DNA of 51,162 nt from Ramicandelaber brevisporus. Lineage: Eukaryota; Kickxellomycota; Ramicandelaberales; Ramicandelaberaceae. The number at the start of each line of letters is the position of its first letter. The first letter of the stretch is position 1. The notes under the pieces are model-generated. The model saw nothing but the letters and a program-made list of their open reading frames with translations, searched no databases and had not been told where the DNA came from. The stretch covers positions 1 to 51,162 of the forward strand of contig MU602795.1 of assembly GCA_025201865.1 (NCBI GenBank), given 5' to 3'. Shown here piece after piece: positions 19,892 through 30,136 of the stretch. Made by a program: the position numbers and the translations under genes.

Positions 19892-21883
19892 ATGGTTCGC
19901 GTCTCTTTGCTGTCTGCGGCTATAGCAGCGGCTACTCTCGCACACGCGATTCCTCCGCCTACTTCGGAAATCATTCCCGGTCGCTACATTGTCGAATTCG
20001 AGCCCTCAGCATCGCCGGCTCGCAACCAGTTTAGTGTCAATACCAACACTAACACCAACGGCAGTGACAAAGACTCTGCTGGTGGCGCGACTCTGCTTGG
20101 CAATCTCGGTATTCGTGCTGAAATTAAACATCGCTACGATGCCACATTCTCTGGTATGGCCGTCCAGCTGTCCAACGACTCTGATATCGACCGTTTGCGA
20201 AACGCCGCCGGTGTCAAGCGCGTGACTCCCGTCTACCGCCATCACATCCAGATGTCTTCTTCAAAGCGCTCCCTCTCCACTGCCTTTGCTGCTGATGGCT
20301 CTGCTTCCTCATCTCCATCTGGCCCCACTCCACCCGGTCCTGAGGTCGCTGAGCCTCTCAGACAAGTCCACAATCTCACCGACTTGCTAGCAGCTCGTTC
20401 CAAGTACAACCTCACTGGCAAAGGCATCAAGGTTGGCATTGTTGACTCCGGAATCGACTACACTCACCCCGATCTTGGCGGCTGCTTCGGCCCTGGCTGT
20501 CGCGTTGCCTACGGCTACGACTTTGTTGACAAGACCGACGTCAAGGACTGCCTGGGACACGGCACACTCGTCGCCGGCATCATCGGTGCTGCTCGCACAT
20601 CCACGGTTTCCAGTGTTGCGCCGGATGTCACGTTTGGTGCGTATCGCATTGGCAGCTGCGAGGGCGAAGTCGACGAAAGCAACGTGGTGGCGGCAGTTGA
20701 TCAGGCTGTGAAGGATGGCAGTGATGTGATCAACCTGTCGATGGGATGGTACCCGCGGTATCCGTGGGATCCGCTGTCGACGGCTGTGCGAAATGCCGCC
20801 AAGAAGGGAGTGACAGTAGTGACAGCCGGTGGAAACACGGGTCCACGATTGTACACGGTGACAACGCCGGCGGTGGTCAGCGAGACCATCACGGTCGGTG
20901 CAGTTGACAACCTGGTGCAGGCTGCGTATGGGTTCAATGTGAGCTTTGCTGGAGCCAGCCAGCAAGCGATGCTGCCGATTGACGGGTTCGTGGGAGAAAC
21001 TGGCGACAAGGACTTGGCGGCTGTTGGAACGCGCCAGCTGGCAGTTGCAATGTCTGGCGACCGTGCTGCAAACTGTACAGTGTCGAAACAAAGTGATTTG
21101 GCCGGCAAGTTTGTGGTGTGGGAGCAGAGCGACGAGTCATGCGGCGCACGAGCGTTTGTCTCGATGCTGAATGTCAAGCCATCTGCCGTCATCATCCCGT
21201 ATCTGGATGGATACCAGCGTCCGTCCTACAATGCGTCTGCAGCCATCCAGGCTGGCATTCCAGCATTCACAGTATCCAAGCACACGCACGTCAGACTCAA
21301 GGACGTGTTGAGTAAAGGTCCAGCCACCGTGTCTGGCGTCATTGGCATGCGCACATTTGACAATCCCACTGCCGGCGAGCTGTCTATTTGGTCGTCCCGT
21401 GGTCCGTCTGCCGAACTTCTGCTTAAGCCACAGGTGCTGGCGCCAGGTGGATCCATCTTCTCGACAGCTCCGGCGTCTCTCGGTCTCGGTAGCTACATGG
21501 TCATGTCTGGCACATCTTTCGCGGCGCCGTATGTCTCTGGGTTGGTTGCACTGTATCTCCAGCAGTTTGGCAAGCAGTCTCCAGAGAAGATCCAGGCTGC
21601 CATAATGAACTCTGCTCGCACCAAGATTCCACGCGAAGCTGGGCTGTTTGACGGCATCGACAGTCCCGCCAACATTGGCAGCGGCGTGGTCAATGCCTCC
21701 GCATTCCTTGATCCGAACACATCATTGCTGACACCGTCTCAAGTCTCGCTGAATGACACTGCTCGCGCTGGATTCTTTGGAACGTATGTGCTGCCGCTGA
21801 CAATTACCAACAATGCCAAGACGACCACCATGTACGATTTGGTGCACGAGCCGTCGGTGTCGGTGGCGCCAAACTGGAGCAAC
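19892..21883 (+). CDS. Secreted subtilisin-like serine protease (cut by assembly gap)
   Basis: 664 residues are readable before the run of Ns. The first ATG in frame gives a signal peptide (MVRVSLLSAAIAAATLAHA). An I9-type propeptide follows (PGRYIVEFEP...FSGMAVQL), then the S8 catalytic domain with Asp185 (VDSGIDYTHPD), His223 (LGHGTLVAGI) and Ser542 (SGTSFAAPYVSG). The long His-Ser spacing is due to an inserted protease-associated (PA) domain (FVVWEQSDESCGARAF...SAVIIPYLDGY). A C-terminal beta domain (Fn3-like, LPLTITNNAK) starts just before the gap. This is the fungal PA-subtilase architecture (minor extracellular protease / PR1C type). The true C-terminus is unknown: the frame after the gap (to 22621) is short, Lys/Glu-rich, and cannot be placed in phase. 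Confidence 0.93.
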
Positions 21884-22538
21884 NNNNNNNNNNNNNNNNN
21901 NNNNNNNNNNNNNNNNNNNNNNNNNNNNNNNNNNNNNNNNNNNNNNNNNNNNNNNNNNNNNNNNNNNNNNNNNNNNNNNNNNNNNNNNNNNNNNNNNNNN
22001 NNNNNNNNNNNNNNNNNNNNNNNNNNNNNNNNNNNNNNNNNNNNNNNNNNNNNNNNNNNNNNNNNNNNNNNNNNNNNNNNNNNNNNNNNNNNNNNNNNNN
22101 NNNNNNNNNNNNNNNNNNNNNNNNNNNNNNNNNNNNNNNNNNNNNNNNNNNNNNNNNNNNNNNNNNNNNNNNNNNNNNNNNNNNNNNNNNNNNNNNNNNN
22201 NNNNNNNNNNNNNNNNNNNNNNNNNNNNNNNNNNNNNNNNNNNNNNNNNNNNNNNNNNNNNNNNNNNNNNNNNNNNNNNNNNNNNNNNNNNNNNNNNNNN
22301 NNNNNNNNNNNNNNNNNNNNNNNNNNNNNNNNNNNNNNNNNNNNNNNNNNNNNNNNNNNNNNNNNNNNNNNNNNNNNNNNNNNNNNNNNNNNNNNNNNNN
22401 NNNNNNNNNNNNNNNNNNNNNNNNNNNNNNNNNNNNNNNNNNNNNNNNNNNNNNNNNNNNNNNNNNNNNNNNNNNNNNNNNNNNNNNNNNNNNNNNNNNN
22501 NNNNNNNNNNNNNNNNNNNNNNNNNNNNNNNNNNNNNN
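21884..22538. other. Assembly gap (655 N)
   Basis: A continuous run of Ns inside the 3' part of the protease gene. The number of Ns may be an estimate, so no frame should be carried across it. Confidence 0.99.
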
Positions 22539-22913
22539 CTGCGGATGCATTGGTGTTTGAAAGAAGGCTGGCGTGGATGTTGGAGTTGGCAGAGGAAGAG
22601 AAGAAGAAGAAGATGGAATGAAGGAAGCAAGCAAGAGAATGAGAGGCGTGAGTAGCGAGAAGCTCCTTGGCTTAAATGCGAGGTACTTCACTCGTGCACA
22701 CGACATCTGTGCACACGAAGCTGATTCTCCATGGTTAAACTTGCGTGCGCAGCATCCCAGTCTCGTGCTCACCTGGCAAAGCCTCAACTCAACAGCAGAG
22801 AAAAAGAGGCTGGTCACTGTGCCTCCAATTCATAATGAAAAGTGGCTTTCTCATAGAAAACGAAAGCACCACGAATTAGATGATAGTAAGAAGGTAAGCT
22901 ATTCAATTCTTTT

Positions 22914-23579
22914 TTATTTTTTCTTTCCTTCGTCAATCTTGATATTCGCGGCTGGCACATTTGGGAGCTTCTCCACAATCATCTGCTTCAATTCCATCAG
23001 CACATCGCCCTGCACAGTAATCTCATCCTGTCCATGCAGATTCTTAGCCACGCTCGCACCGCATGCAAATCTCGTTGCAAACATCTTGGCCGCCTTTTTG
23101 AGATCAACATCAAATGCATCCAATCCTGTAATCTGAACAACGTATTTGCGCTTGTTGCGTTCGACGCGCTTGAGAAGAACTGCGGTGGCCATCTTCTTAT
23201 CGTGAGCACGCTGCAGCTTAGCTTCCTCTTTGGAAATGAGTTTCTCCTTCTTGGCGAGCTTCTTTTGCTGCTCTTCAGTGAGTTCTTCAGCTGGGATATC
23301 GGCTGATGGAGCATCAGTCGAAGCAGCAGCGTCGGCAGCTGCATCGGAGCCTGCAGAGATGGACGCTTGAGCAAGCTGAGTAGCTACATCGTCTGCAGTG
23401 GCTGATTCAGTCGTTGGAGCGGAACCGCCGTGATACTTGGCAAAGAGATCGGGATGGTTCTTCTCGAGCCACTTTTTACAGCGAGGGATCGTCACGCCGT
23501 ACTCGCAGAACTCTGGCGGAAGAGTGCAGACACCGCAGTACACGACAGTTTTGCGACCAGTAGCGCTAGCTGAGTCCAT
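22914..23579 (-). CDS. TMA22: Density-regulated protein DENR / TMA22
   Basis: 221 residues from the ATG at 23579. The N-terminal zinc-binding motif is clear (VVYCGVCTLPPEFCEYG...RCKKWLEKNHPDLFAKY), very like human DENR. A low-complexity Ala/Ser/Asp linker follows, and then a C-terminal SUI1 domain (RKYVVQITGLDAF, KLFATRFACG-like, QGDV, IVEKLPNVP). DENR/Tma22 pairs with MCTS1/Tma20 and acts in ribosome recycling and re-initiation by removing deacylated tRNA from 40S subunits. A cttacag acceptor-like sequence sits three bases before the ATG, so a 5'UTR intron is possible. The gene converges on the protease. Confidence 0.96.
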   Translation of the reverse strand: MDSASATGRKTVVYCGVCTLPPEFCEYGVTIPRCKKWLEKNHPDLFAKYHGGSAPTTESATADDVATQLAQASISAGSDAAADAAASTDAPSADIPAEELTEEQQKKLAKKEKLISKEEAKLQRAHDKKMATAVLLKRVERNKRKYVVQITGLDAFDVDLKKAAKMFATRFACGASVAKNLHGQDEITVQGDVLMELKQMIVEKLPNVPAANIKIDEGKKK

Positions 23580-24011
23580 CTTCTGTAAGTTGTGTCTTTG
23601 GATCAAGACGCGTTGAATAAATAATAAAAAAACGGATGCAAAAAAGGTTAACCTCCAACAGCGACTATCTTCAATAAGTCAGAGACTATTTGACATCTGC
23701 ATCAGCAATATGAAGCAATTACACTCTTTGTTTAAAGGATGCTATTCAATATGAAGATCACAGCAGAAAAGAAAAGTGGATGCAGCTTTGCTACCAAGCG
23801 AACTGCACATTTTCTCGACATTGCGACAAATATCGATGCTCCATTCCGTGTGTTTTGCTCAACTGGTTGGATGCGCGCTGTCTTCCAGTCTGTAAATAAA
23901 GTGTTATAAACTAACTTTAAAAGTAAGAGGGAAAAAACAAACATGAATAATGGAATGTGTGTGTAAGTGTATGCTTGTGTGTGAATGTGTTCTCTCGTTT
24001 TTTTTTTTCTA
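23580..24011. other. Intergenic, DENR promoter
   Basis: 432 bases between INCENP (ends 24012) and DENR (starts 23579), both on the minus strand. Mixed A/T-rich sequence with TG repeats near 23950-23990. No gene seen. Confidence 0.45.
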
Positions 24012-27000
24012 TTAATGCATACCGAGCTGTTGTCTGTACTGTGCCTCCTCTTGCGGGTTGAGTTTGTCTGCTGGATTCCAAAATGTGGTTCTTCCTCTGT
24101 TTGGATTTCTACTCCTTGAGGCCAGCACCTTCTCAACATCAATGGGCACAATTGCGCCAAATAATGCCCGTGGATCAGTGAATCGCTGCCGCTGTAGCTG
24201 GTTTGTAAGACGCGGTTGCTGAGCCCACTTTGGCACTGCTTCTTCTGGCTTACGATTCCGGCGACGACTCGAGGTGGATGCATCAGACATATCAGAATCG
24301 TCATCATCATCGTCATCGTCATCTGAAGGAATATCAGGAAGTTCGTTGCCAGTGAGAATAGACTTGAATAAATCATCTTCGTCGCTGCTGTCGGCTGGAT
24401 CATCATCGAGTACGACTGGGGCGGGAGCTGGCACTGGGGTTGGAGTTGCTGATGAAAGTGATCCAGACAAATGTGGCGGTATTATCCTTTGACTGGCAGA
24501 CTGCAAGTGTTGTTGCTGCTGAAGCTGAAGCTGAACTGGAGGCAGTGGGAGTTGACCAATCATGGACGAGGTATCTGATCTCATATCAATAGAGAACTCA
24601 CTCATCTCTGACATTCGGGGCACGACAGAAGCAGCTGGCTGTTGTCGACCATGTTGTTGCTGCTGCTGTTGGTGTTGTTGCTGATGATGCTGATGAGCCT
24701 TTGATGTGGCAATTGAATCACGCACAGTAGAAAGAGCAGATGCAAAGCTGGCCATTTCAGTGTCTTCTTCAGAGAAATCGCTGTCATCATCGTCACTATC
24801 CGCATCAATATCCATTGGAACACGAGCAGATGTACCAGTGTGCTGAGATGGACCAAGATGAGGCAGAGTTGGCATTTGTTGTTGCTGTTGCTGGTGTACT
24901 GCAAAACTGGTATCAGGTGTGAACAAAGCAGATGTATTTGCTGTGGACATGCTAGATTGATGAACTGGAGTTGCTGGTGGAACATGCTGTTGCTGTTGCT
25001 GTTGCTGTGACAACTGTTGAGGATTTCGCCACTTGTCAAATGCTGGCCGTTGAATCTGATTGGCTTGTGCTGTTGATCTAAATAATGTGCCCTCTGGTTT
25101 ACGCATTTGATCCTTTGAAATGCCCATCTGGAGCTGTGATTGCTGTGATTGTTGTGATTGCTGCTGTGAATTGGATTGTGGTGGAGGCGGTGGCCGAGCA
25201 CGAGCGTCAAATGGTGGTGCGGGCTGCTTGACTTGCTGAGATGGTCTGTTGTGAACAGCAGAGGTAGACTCATCCATAGAGTTTAGCGTCGTTTCGATGT
25301 CCTTCATAGCCTGATCAACATCACCCAATAGCCGTTCAGGGTTTGGAGATGCAACAATGTCCATATCGGAGTGCTGCGGTAATGTCTTTTGTAGCTGCTG
25401 TGGCTGTGGTCTGCGCTGTTGTTGCTGTTGCTCAGTGGCGGATGGAACCCGTTTCAATTGTGCAGTCGATGATACGGAAGAGTTGTTATTTGCTGGTAGA
25501 AGCTGATCTGAAGTTGGTGCAGAAATGATTCGAGGGTCAATGGAGCGCTGTGATGGGTTGCGAGTCAAGCCTATTTGTGTGCCATTGCCTGTTGGCTGAC
25601 TGAGTGATATCTGTGATCCAGATTGGATAATAGGATGAGACACTATCGAGGCTGCAAACGACTGTTGTTGCTGCCGCTCAGTGTGATTGATGACATCTGC
25701 ATCCATATCACCGTTGCCTTCATCTTCGTCTTCATCATCCAAACCAGCAGTTAAAGGTGTGTTTGGATTTAATCTACGCATACTCAGTGCCTTCTTAATC
25801 TTCTCCATTCTCTCTGTCATTGGTAATTGTGATGTTGAAGATTGTTGAGTAGCTTGGCGGCCTTGGGTTGTTGGAGGAATCAACATTGCTGGCGGTGGCT
25901 GATGTTTCTGCTGATGTTTGTGTTGTTGCTGTTGTTGTTGTTGAGCCAATTGCTGACGCTGTGTGGTGGTGATGGATTGATCATCGCCATCTTCTCCATC
26001 ATAATTATCATTATCCAAATCCATTGGTTCAACATCACTGTTACTATTGTTATTAGTGTGTGAGTATGGGTTGTTTCTAATTTGAGCAGCCGGTGTTTTG
26101 AATGGCAACTGCGATTGATGCTGAGACTGAGACTGATGTTGAGACTGGTACTGAGAGGCCAATGAAGACTGAGAGCCAGTATTTCTGAGTTCAGGATGAT
26201 TTGGGAAAACATCTCGAATGCCGGGTCTCGAATTGGCCCATCCATTTCCACTAACATTTCTAATACTCATTTCTCCTTCGCTGCTGCCATTTCCACCACC
26301 GGAATCCAGTGCAATGGCTGATGTGGATGCTGATGCTGACGCTGCAGACGTCGCTGTTATTCCAGCTTGAGTCCTTCCACTGGTTTGATTGATTTCATTT
26401 ATACTAGAATTCAATATCGAAGAGGCAGATGAATTAGTGTCCAGTCCAAATTTAGGCACTGTTCCACCGGCTCTAAATGTATTGTTTGCACTATCCAGAT
26501 AGTAACCCTCTGGCCGACGGCGTGTAGAAGGTGTCTTCAATGCATTCGATAACAGAGTGGCTGAGTTATACGTTAAAGTATTCTGCTGAGATGAGCTCTG
26601 AGTAGCTGAAGCAGGTATATTCCTCATCATAGTTCCATTGAGTGATCCAACCAGTGTAGATGCATTGCTATTAACTGACCCGACACCCACTGCATTTCTA
26701 CTCAGTGTTCCACTAATATGACCACTATCTGATCCTTGTGATGAACTTATGTTACCATTGTTATTGCTATTGCTATTGTTACTATTGGTTGAAACATAGT
26801 CCAAATCTCTATAAATTCCACCAATGTACGAACGTAGCCATAGTCTATTGTCTTCTGCAAAGTCATAAAACTCTTTGGCCTTCTCATTGCCGATTTGGAA
26901 TATATTACGACGCATCTCATTCACAAAGCGACTGTTAGGCGGTGGCGGTGGCTCAGTGAACACTGCACTTCTAACCGTGCCTGTAGCTGATGAGGATGAA

Positions 27001-27089
27001 CTGCCAGCACTGGCACTGGAGCTGGCACCAGAGCGCAACAAACGCGGAGCTATAGTCAAGGCAGGCAAGGGCGAGTCAAGAAACCCCTT

Positions 27090-27122
<33 letters not shown>

Positions 27123-27143
27123 TTGTTGCTTTCGATCTGCCAT
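24012..27143 (-). CDS. INCENP: Inner centromere protein INCENP (Sli15/Pic1-like)
   Basis: 1043 residues, mostly Ser/Gln/Asn-rich disorder, with conserved blocks at both ends. The C-terminal 75 residues (about 967-1042) match the IN-box that binds and activates Aurora kinase: VPKWAQQPRL...DPRALFGAIVPIDVEKVL...RGRTTFWNP, parallel to the PKWA...FGxIxPLDLExIF...RTSSxxW pattern. The N-terminal segment 68-110 (VNEMRRNIFQIGNEKAKEFYDF..LWLRSYI) fits the CEN-box helix that binds Borealin and Survivin. Together this identifies the scaffold of the chromosomal passenger complex, which corrects kinetochore attachments and supports cytokinesis. The usual TSS phosphorylation motif is reduced to TT. The gene shares its upstream region with APC13. 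Confidence 0.85.
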
Positions 27144-27277
27144 CTTTTCTGTAAACACAATCACAAACACGCGAGCTGATGCGGACTTAAATCACGAAGG
27201 TGTAGTAAAGACGATAGAAACGGATATCAAAGGGCAGCCGACGGCAGCGACAACAAGTAACGACGACGTGGAATAAG

Positions 27278-27346
27278 TAAGCAAGCAAATAAGTAAGCAG
27301 ACAGGCAAGAAGGCAAGCAGGTAAGCAGGCAAGCAAGCAAGCAAAG
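27278..27346. repeat. Imperfect AAGC/AGGC tetranucleotide array
   Basis: About seventeen degenerate copies of the tetramers aagc, aagt and aggc in the INCENP-APC13 promoter. Confidence 0.75.
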
Positions 27347-27477
27347 CGGGTCGTGTGAAAAGAAAGTCCAAAGAGAAAAGTTTTTATTGGGACTTTGAGC
27401 CAGTTGTGTGCAAGGAAAGCAACGAGAGAAAGTCAACCGAGTACACAAACAACAGCCAAAGAAAAATACTAATCAAA

Positions 27478-27514
27478 AAACAAACAAAAAAACAAACAAA
27501 CAAACAAACAAATA
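27478..27514. repeat. (AAAC)n array
   Basis: Tandem caaa/aaac units in the APC13 5' flank, about 130 bases before its ATG. Confidence 0.8.
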
Positions 27515-27637
27515 AGCAGACAAATACAAATCGAACTGGAAGATAACTGTCAACAGTCTAGCTATCCAACTGCCAACTCTCTTTCCCTCCCACTCTTGCA
27601 CATCCAAACAAACACTTTGCATTACAATACAGCAAGA

Positions 27638-27976
27638 ATGAGCAGAGACGGCGCTTACAACTCTATCCACATGCGCAACCCGGCATTGGTTGATATTATA
27701 GACTGGCGCTGGAGGTCTGATGTATTAACACCGGACGACTTTACCATCTTGAATGCAGAGTTACCCGTACTGGCCGACGAGATTGAAGTGGTTAATGCAA
27801 CGCTTATTGAGGATCAGCCAGGCGTAGCCGGAGGAACAGGGCCAGGCACTTGGACTGATTTCGCTACTCATTTATTCCCAATTAATAGACGCGCACCGAC
27901 TATCAACACATCTTCATCGTCGTCATCTTCGAGAATAAAGCCACCTGTGGCATCAACAATCGTGCGTAAGCAATAG
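27638..27976 (+). CDS. APC13: Anaphase-promoting complex subunit 13 (APC13/Swm1)
   Basis: 112 residues. The core matches APC13: RDG at the N-terminus, ALVDIIDWRWRSDVLTPDDF (human LDLIDDAWREDKLPYEDV), ELPVLADE (human ELPEPEQD) and, after a variable loop, TWTDFATHLF (human KWTDLALQYL). A Ser-rich tail of about 30 residues follows. APC13 is a small subunit that stabilises the TPR arc of the APC/C, the ubiquitin ligase driving anaphase and mitotic exit. The start at 27638 gives MSRDGAYN, as in family members; the frame upstream is open but unrelated. It is divergent from INCENP and converges on the MT-A70 gene (87 bases between stops). Confidence 0.85.
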   Translation: MSRDGAYNSIHMRNPALVDIIDWRWRSDVLTPDDFTILNAELPVLADEIEVVNATLIEDQPGVAGGTGPGTWTDFATHLFPINRRAPTINTSSSSSSSRIKPPVASTIVRKQ

Positions 27977-28063
27977 TATAGCTGTTTAAAATATTATTGT
28001 AGTTATTGTAGTTAGTATCAAATAGAAACGAGGGTTTTAATAATAAAAATTATAACGGCTAAA

Positions 28064-29539
28064 TCAATCTTGAGCTTGTTTCTCTACGTGAGCAACGGTG
28101 GTCCATCCTCGTCTGCTTGAACCGCGAGTTGCCCATAGCTCCAGCATTCGGTTTGGTTCAGCATTATTCTTGTTGATTGCGGCAGATGGCAGCATAGTCT
28201 CAATCATATCGTACATGAACAGTGGTTTAGTTCCCGTTGCACTTGTATTGGCTGTTGTTGCTGGCTTCATAAAGTCAAATACACAATCTGGATTTCGCTG
28301 ATGACGCAAATCAATATCGCCGTCTTTTCTGAATATCAATAGAGACAGCTTACTGCGTGCAAAGTAAGTGGATGGATCGCGTACAAATGTATTGTTTGGA
28401 TGCATTCTAATCCAGCAGACATTCTCCACATATTTGAACAGCCATTTATTCTCACAAACAAGACACAAATCAGGAATCAGCTCCTTTTCAACCCAAATAA
28501 ACAGGAATCCAGATCCACTCACCAGCTCTCGGATGGGGAGACTAGCAAACTGCTCAACTGTGATCCGACCTGGCGTATCAGGTGACTCTCCAGGGAGCAA
28601 AAAGGGAGGATCAATGTACACTGCCTGGAATTTACGGCCCAGTTCACTCACATTGAGTTCAGGCAAAGTGCATTCAAAGTATCTTCTGTCGACCACAGCT
28701 TCACTTGCGGGAGTCTCGGCTGACTTTGTTGTAATGTTTCCAGTAGCTGGTGCAGTGCGTTGAATCCGATTGCGAGGAGGCATTGGTTGCATATGATTAA
28801 CCCAAGAAGCAGGAATTGGCTCAGGCGGAATTCTGATGTAAGAGGGAGCACTGGGATCAGTGGCAGCCACTTTGCGCTTAACCAAGAATGTGTTTCCAAG
28901 TTTATCTTGCATTTTAACTTGCAAATATTTGTATTTTTGAATAATGCTTTCTCTCTCGATCTGGCGCTGTTTCTCTTTGTCAATTACATTTCCACTTGCA
29001 TCCTTCTGTTGAGCCTTTCTTCGCGGTGCAATTGTTAGTGCTGCTGCTGCTGCCTTTTCTCTTCTGAGCGATGCCTTAGAGTGTGGAGCAATAATGTATT
29101 CAATATCATCGTCATCTTTCCACAACTCGTCATCATCGATATCCAAATTATCATCCATCTCATCATCGTTGTAATCAACATCCTCCCAGAACGCATCATC
29201 ATCCGCCATCATTGCCAAATCAAGCAAATCATCTTCGAATATCTCCTGGTCGATTCTATTTGCGGTAGTTGACTTGATCGAGAACATACTCGTGCGCTTA
29301 AACACTTCCTCCAACTGCTCGGTAGACAACATTCCATCACTCTGTTCAGTATCTGCAGACACTCCAAACGACGAAGCAGGTCCAGCCGAAGAGATTTCCG
29401 ATGCTACAGAGTCCACAGGTTCAGCAGACGCTGCTGCTGCGGCTGCAGCGACAGCTTCGGCTTCTTTCTTCTTTGCAGCTTCAGCAGCCGCTGCCGCAGC
29501 CTCCTTCTGGATCCGCTCGAGTTCTTCAAACTTCTTCAT
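28064..29539 (-). CDS. MT-A70 family adenine-N6 methyltransferase
   Basis: 491 residues from the first in-frame ATG at 29539. A coiled, Ala/Glu-rich N-terminus and a very acidic segment (DDDELWKDDDDIEY) precede the C-terminal MT-A70 domain. The catalytic-type motif is VYIDPPF at 310-313 (usual DPPW), followed by SGFLFIWVEKEL, VENVCWIRMH, YFARSKLSLLIFRKDGD and the closing RMLELWATRGSSRRGWTTVAHV. The frame continues upstream of 29539 without another ATG (YVGYVEDGESVEAI) to about 29590, where a strong acceptor (pyrimidine tract, tttgactatacag) occurs, so a first exon is probably missing. Lineages to consider are METTL3/METTL14 (mRNA m6A) and the MTA1/MTA9 group linked to DNA 6mA in ciliates and early-diverging fungi. 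The sequence alone does not decide between them. Confidence 0.85.
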   Translation of the reverse strand: MKKFEELERIQKEAAAAAAEAAKKKEAEAVAAAAAAASAEPVDSVASEISSAGPASSFGVSADTEQSDGMLSTEQLEEVFKRTSMFSIKSTTANRIDQEIFEDDLLDLAMMADDDAFWEDVDYNDDEMDDNLDIDDDELWKDDDDIEYIIAPHSKASLRREKAAAAALTIAPRRKAQQKDASGNVIDKEKQRQIERESIIQKYKYLQVKMQDKLGNTFLVKRKVAATDPSAPSYIRIPPEPIPASWVNHMQPMPPRNRIQRTAPATGNITTKSAETPASEAVVDRRYFECTLPELNVSELGRKFQAVYIDPPFLLPGESPDTPGRITVEQFASLPIRELVSGSGFLFIWVEKELIPDLCLVCENKWLFKYVENVCWIRMHPNNTFVRDPSTYFARSKLSLLIFRKDGDIDLRHQRNPDCVFDFMKPATTANTSATGTKPLFMYDMIETMLPSAAINKNNAEPNRMLELWATRGSSRRGWTTVAHVEKQAQD

Positions 29540-29569
29540 AATAGCCTCAACTGACTCGCCATCTTCCAC

Positions 29570-30136
29570 ATATCCAACATAATGGGCCGAACTGTATAGT
29601 CAAACGTCAAACGTCAAGCAAGAAAAAAGAAAACCAACAACAGCAGTAATCACAATAACAATAGCAACAAAAGCAGCAGTAACAACAATCAGCTTAATGT
29701 TTGGCGAGTAGGGATGGAGAGTGTCAGTTAAACAAAAAGGCCTGAGCTTGCTGCGGTTCATCAGAGAGATGGCGGGAAATAAAGTAAACAATCTGCTTGC
29801 TCATCCTCGAATACCAACGCTGGGATGAGCACAATCATAGATCTCGCCAGCACCAAAAAGAAGCTGAGGAATGGATACGCAGAAGGACATTTACAGCGAT
29901 AACATACCTAACTGCTCTAGCTGGCTGTGCTGGCTTTCTACGACGCCGAGTCTCTACCATGTCGATCGAGCTTTCTGTTTTTGTTTTTGTTTTTGTTATT
30001 ATTGCTGTTGTTATTAGTGCAGCAGCTGTTGTTTGTTGTTGTTGTTGTTCGGAAAGTCAAGCAAGCGCGATTCCGCAAGCTCAAAATCACCAGAAAAAAT
30101 TCTTCGTCTTGATCTCGCAAACGTTAGAACGAACAA
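29570..30136. other. Divergent promoter region, MT-A70 / mitochondrial AsnRS
   Basis: 567 bases. The part next to the MT-A70 gene looks like an intron on the minus strand (acceptor near 29594, T-rich tract to about 29700), so the first exon of that gene may lie at 29700-29830. The AsnRS side is rich in GTT and TTTTG units. Confidence 0.45.

Larger units (their letters stand above)
27144..27637. other. Shared divergent promoter, INCENP / APC13
   Basis: 494 bases between two cell-cycle genes transcribed away from each other. It contains an AAGC/AGGC tetranucleotide array and an AAAC array, and ttacag four bases before the INCENP ATG. I cannot identify a cell-cycle transcription-factor site with confidence. 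Confidence 0.55.
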
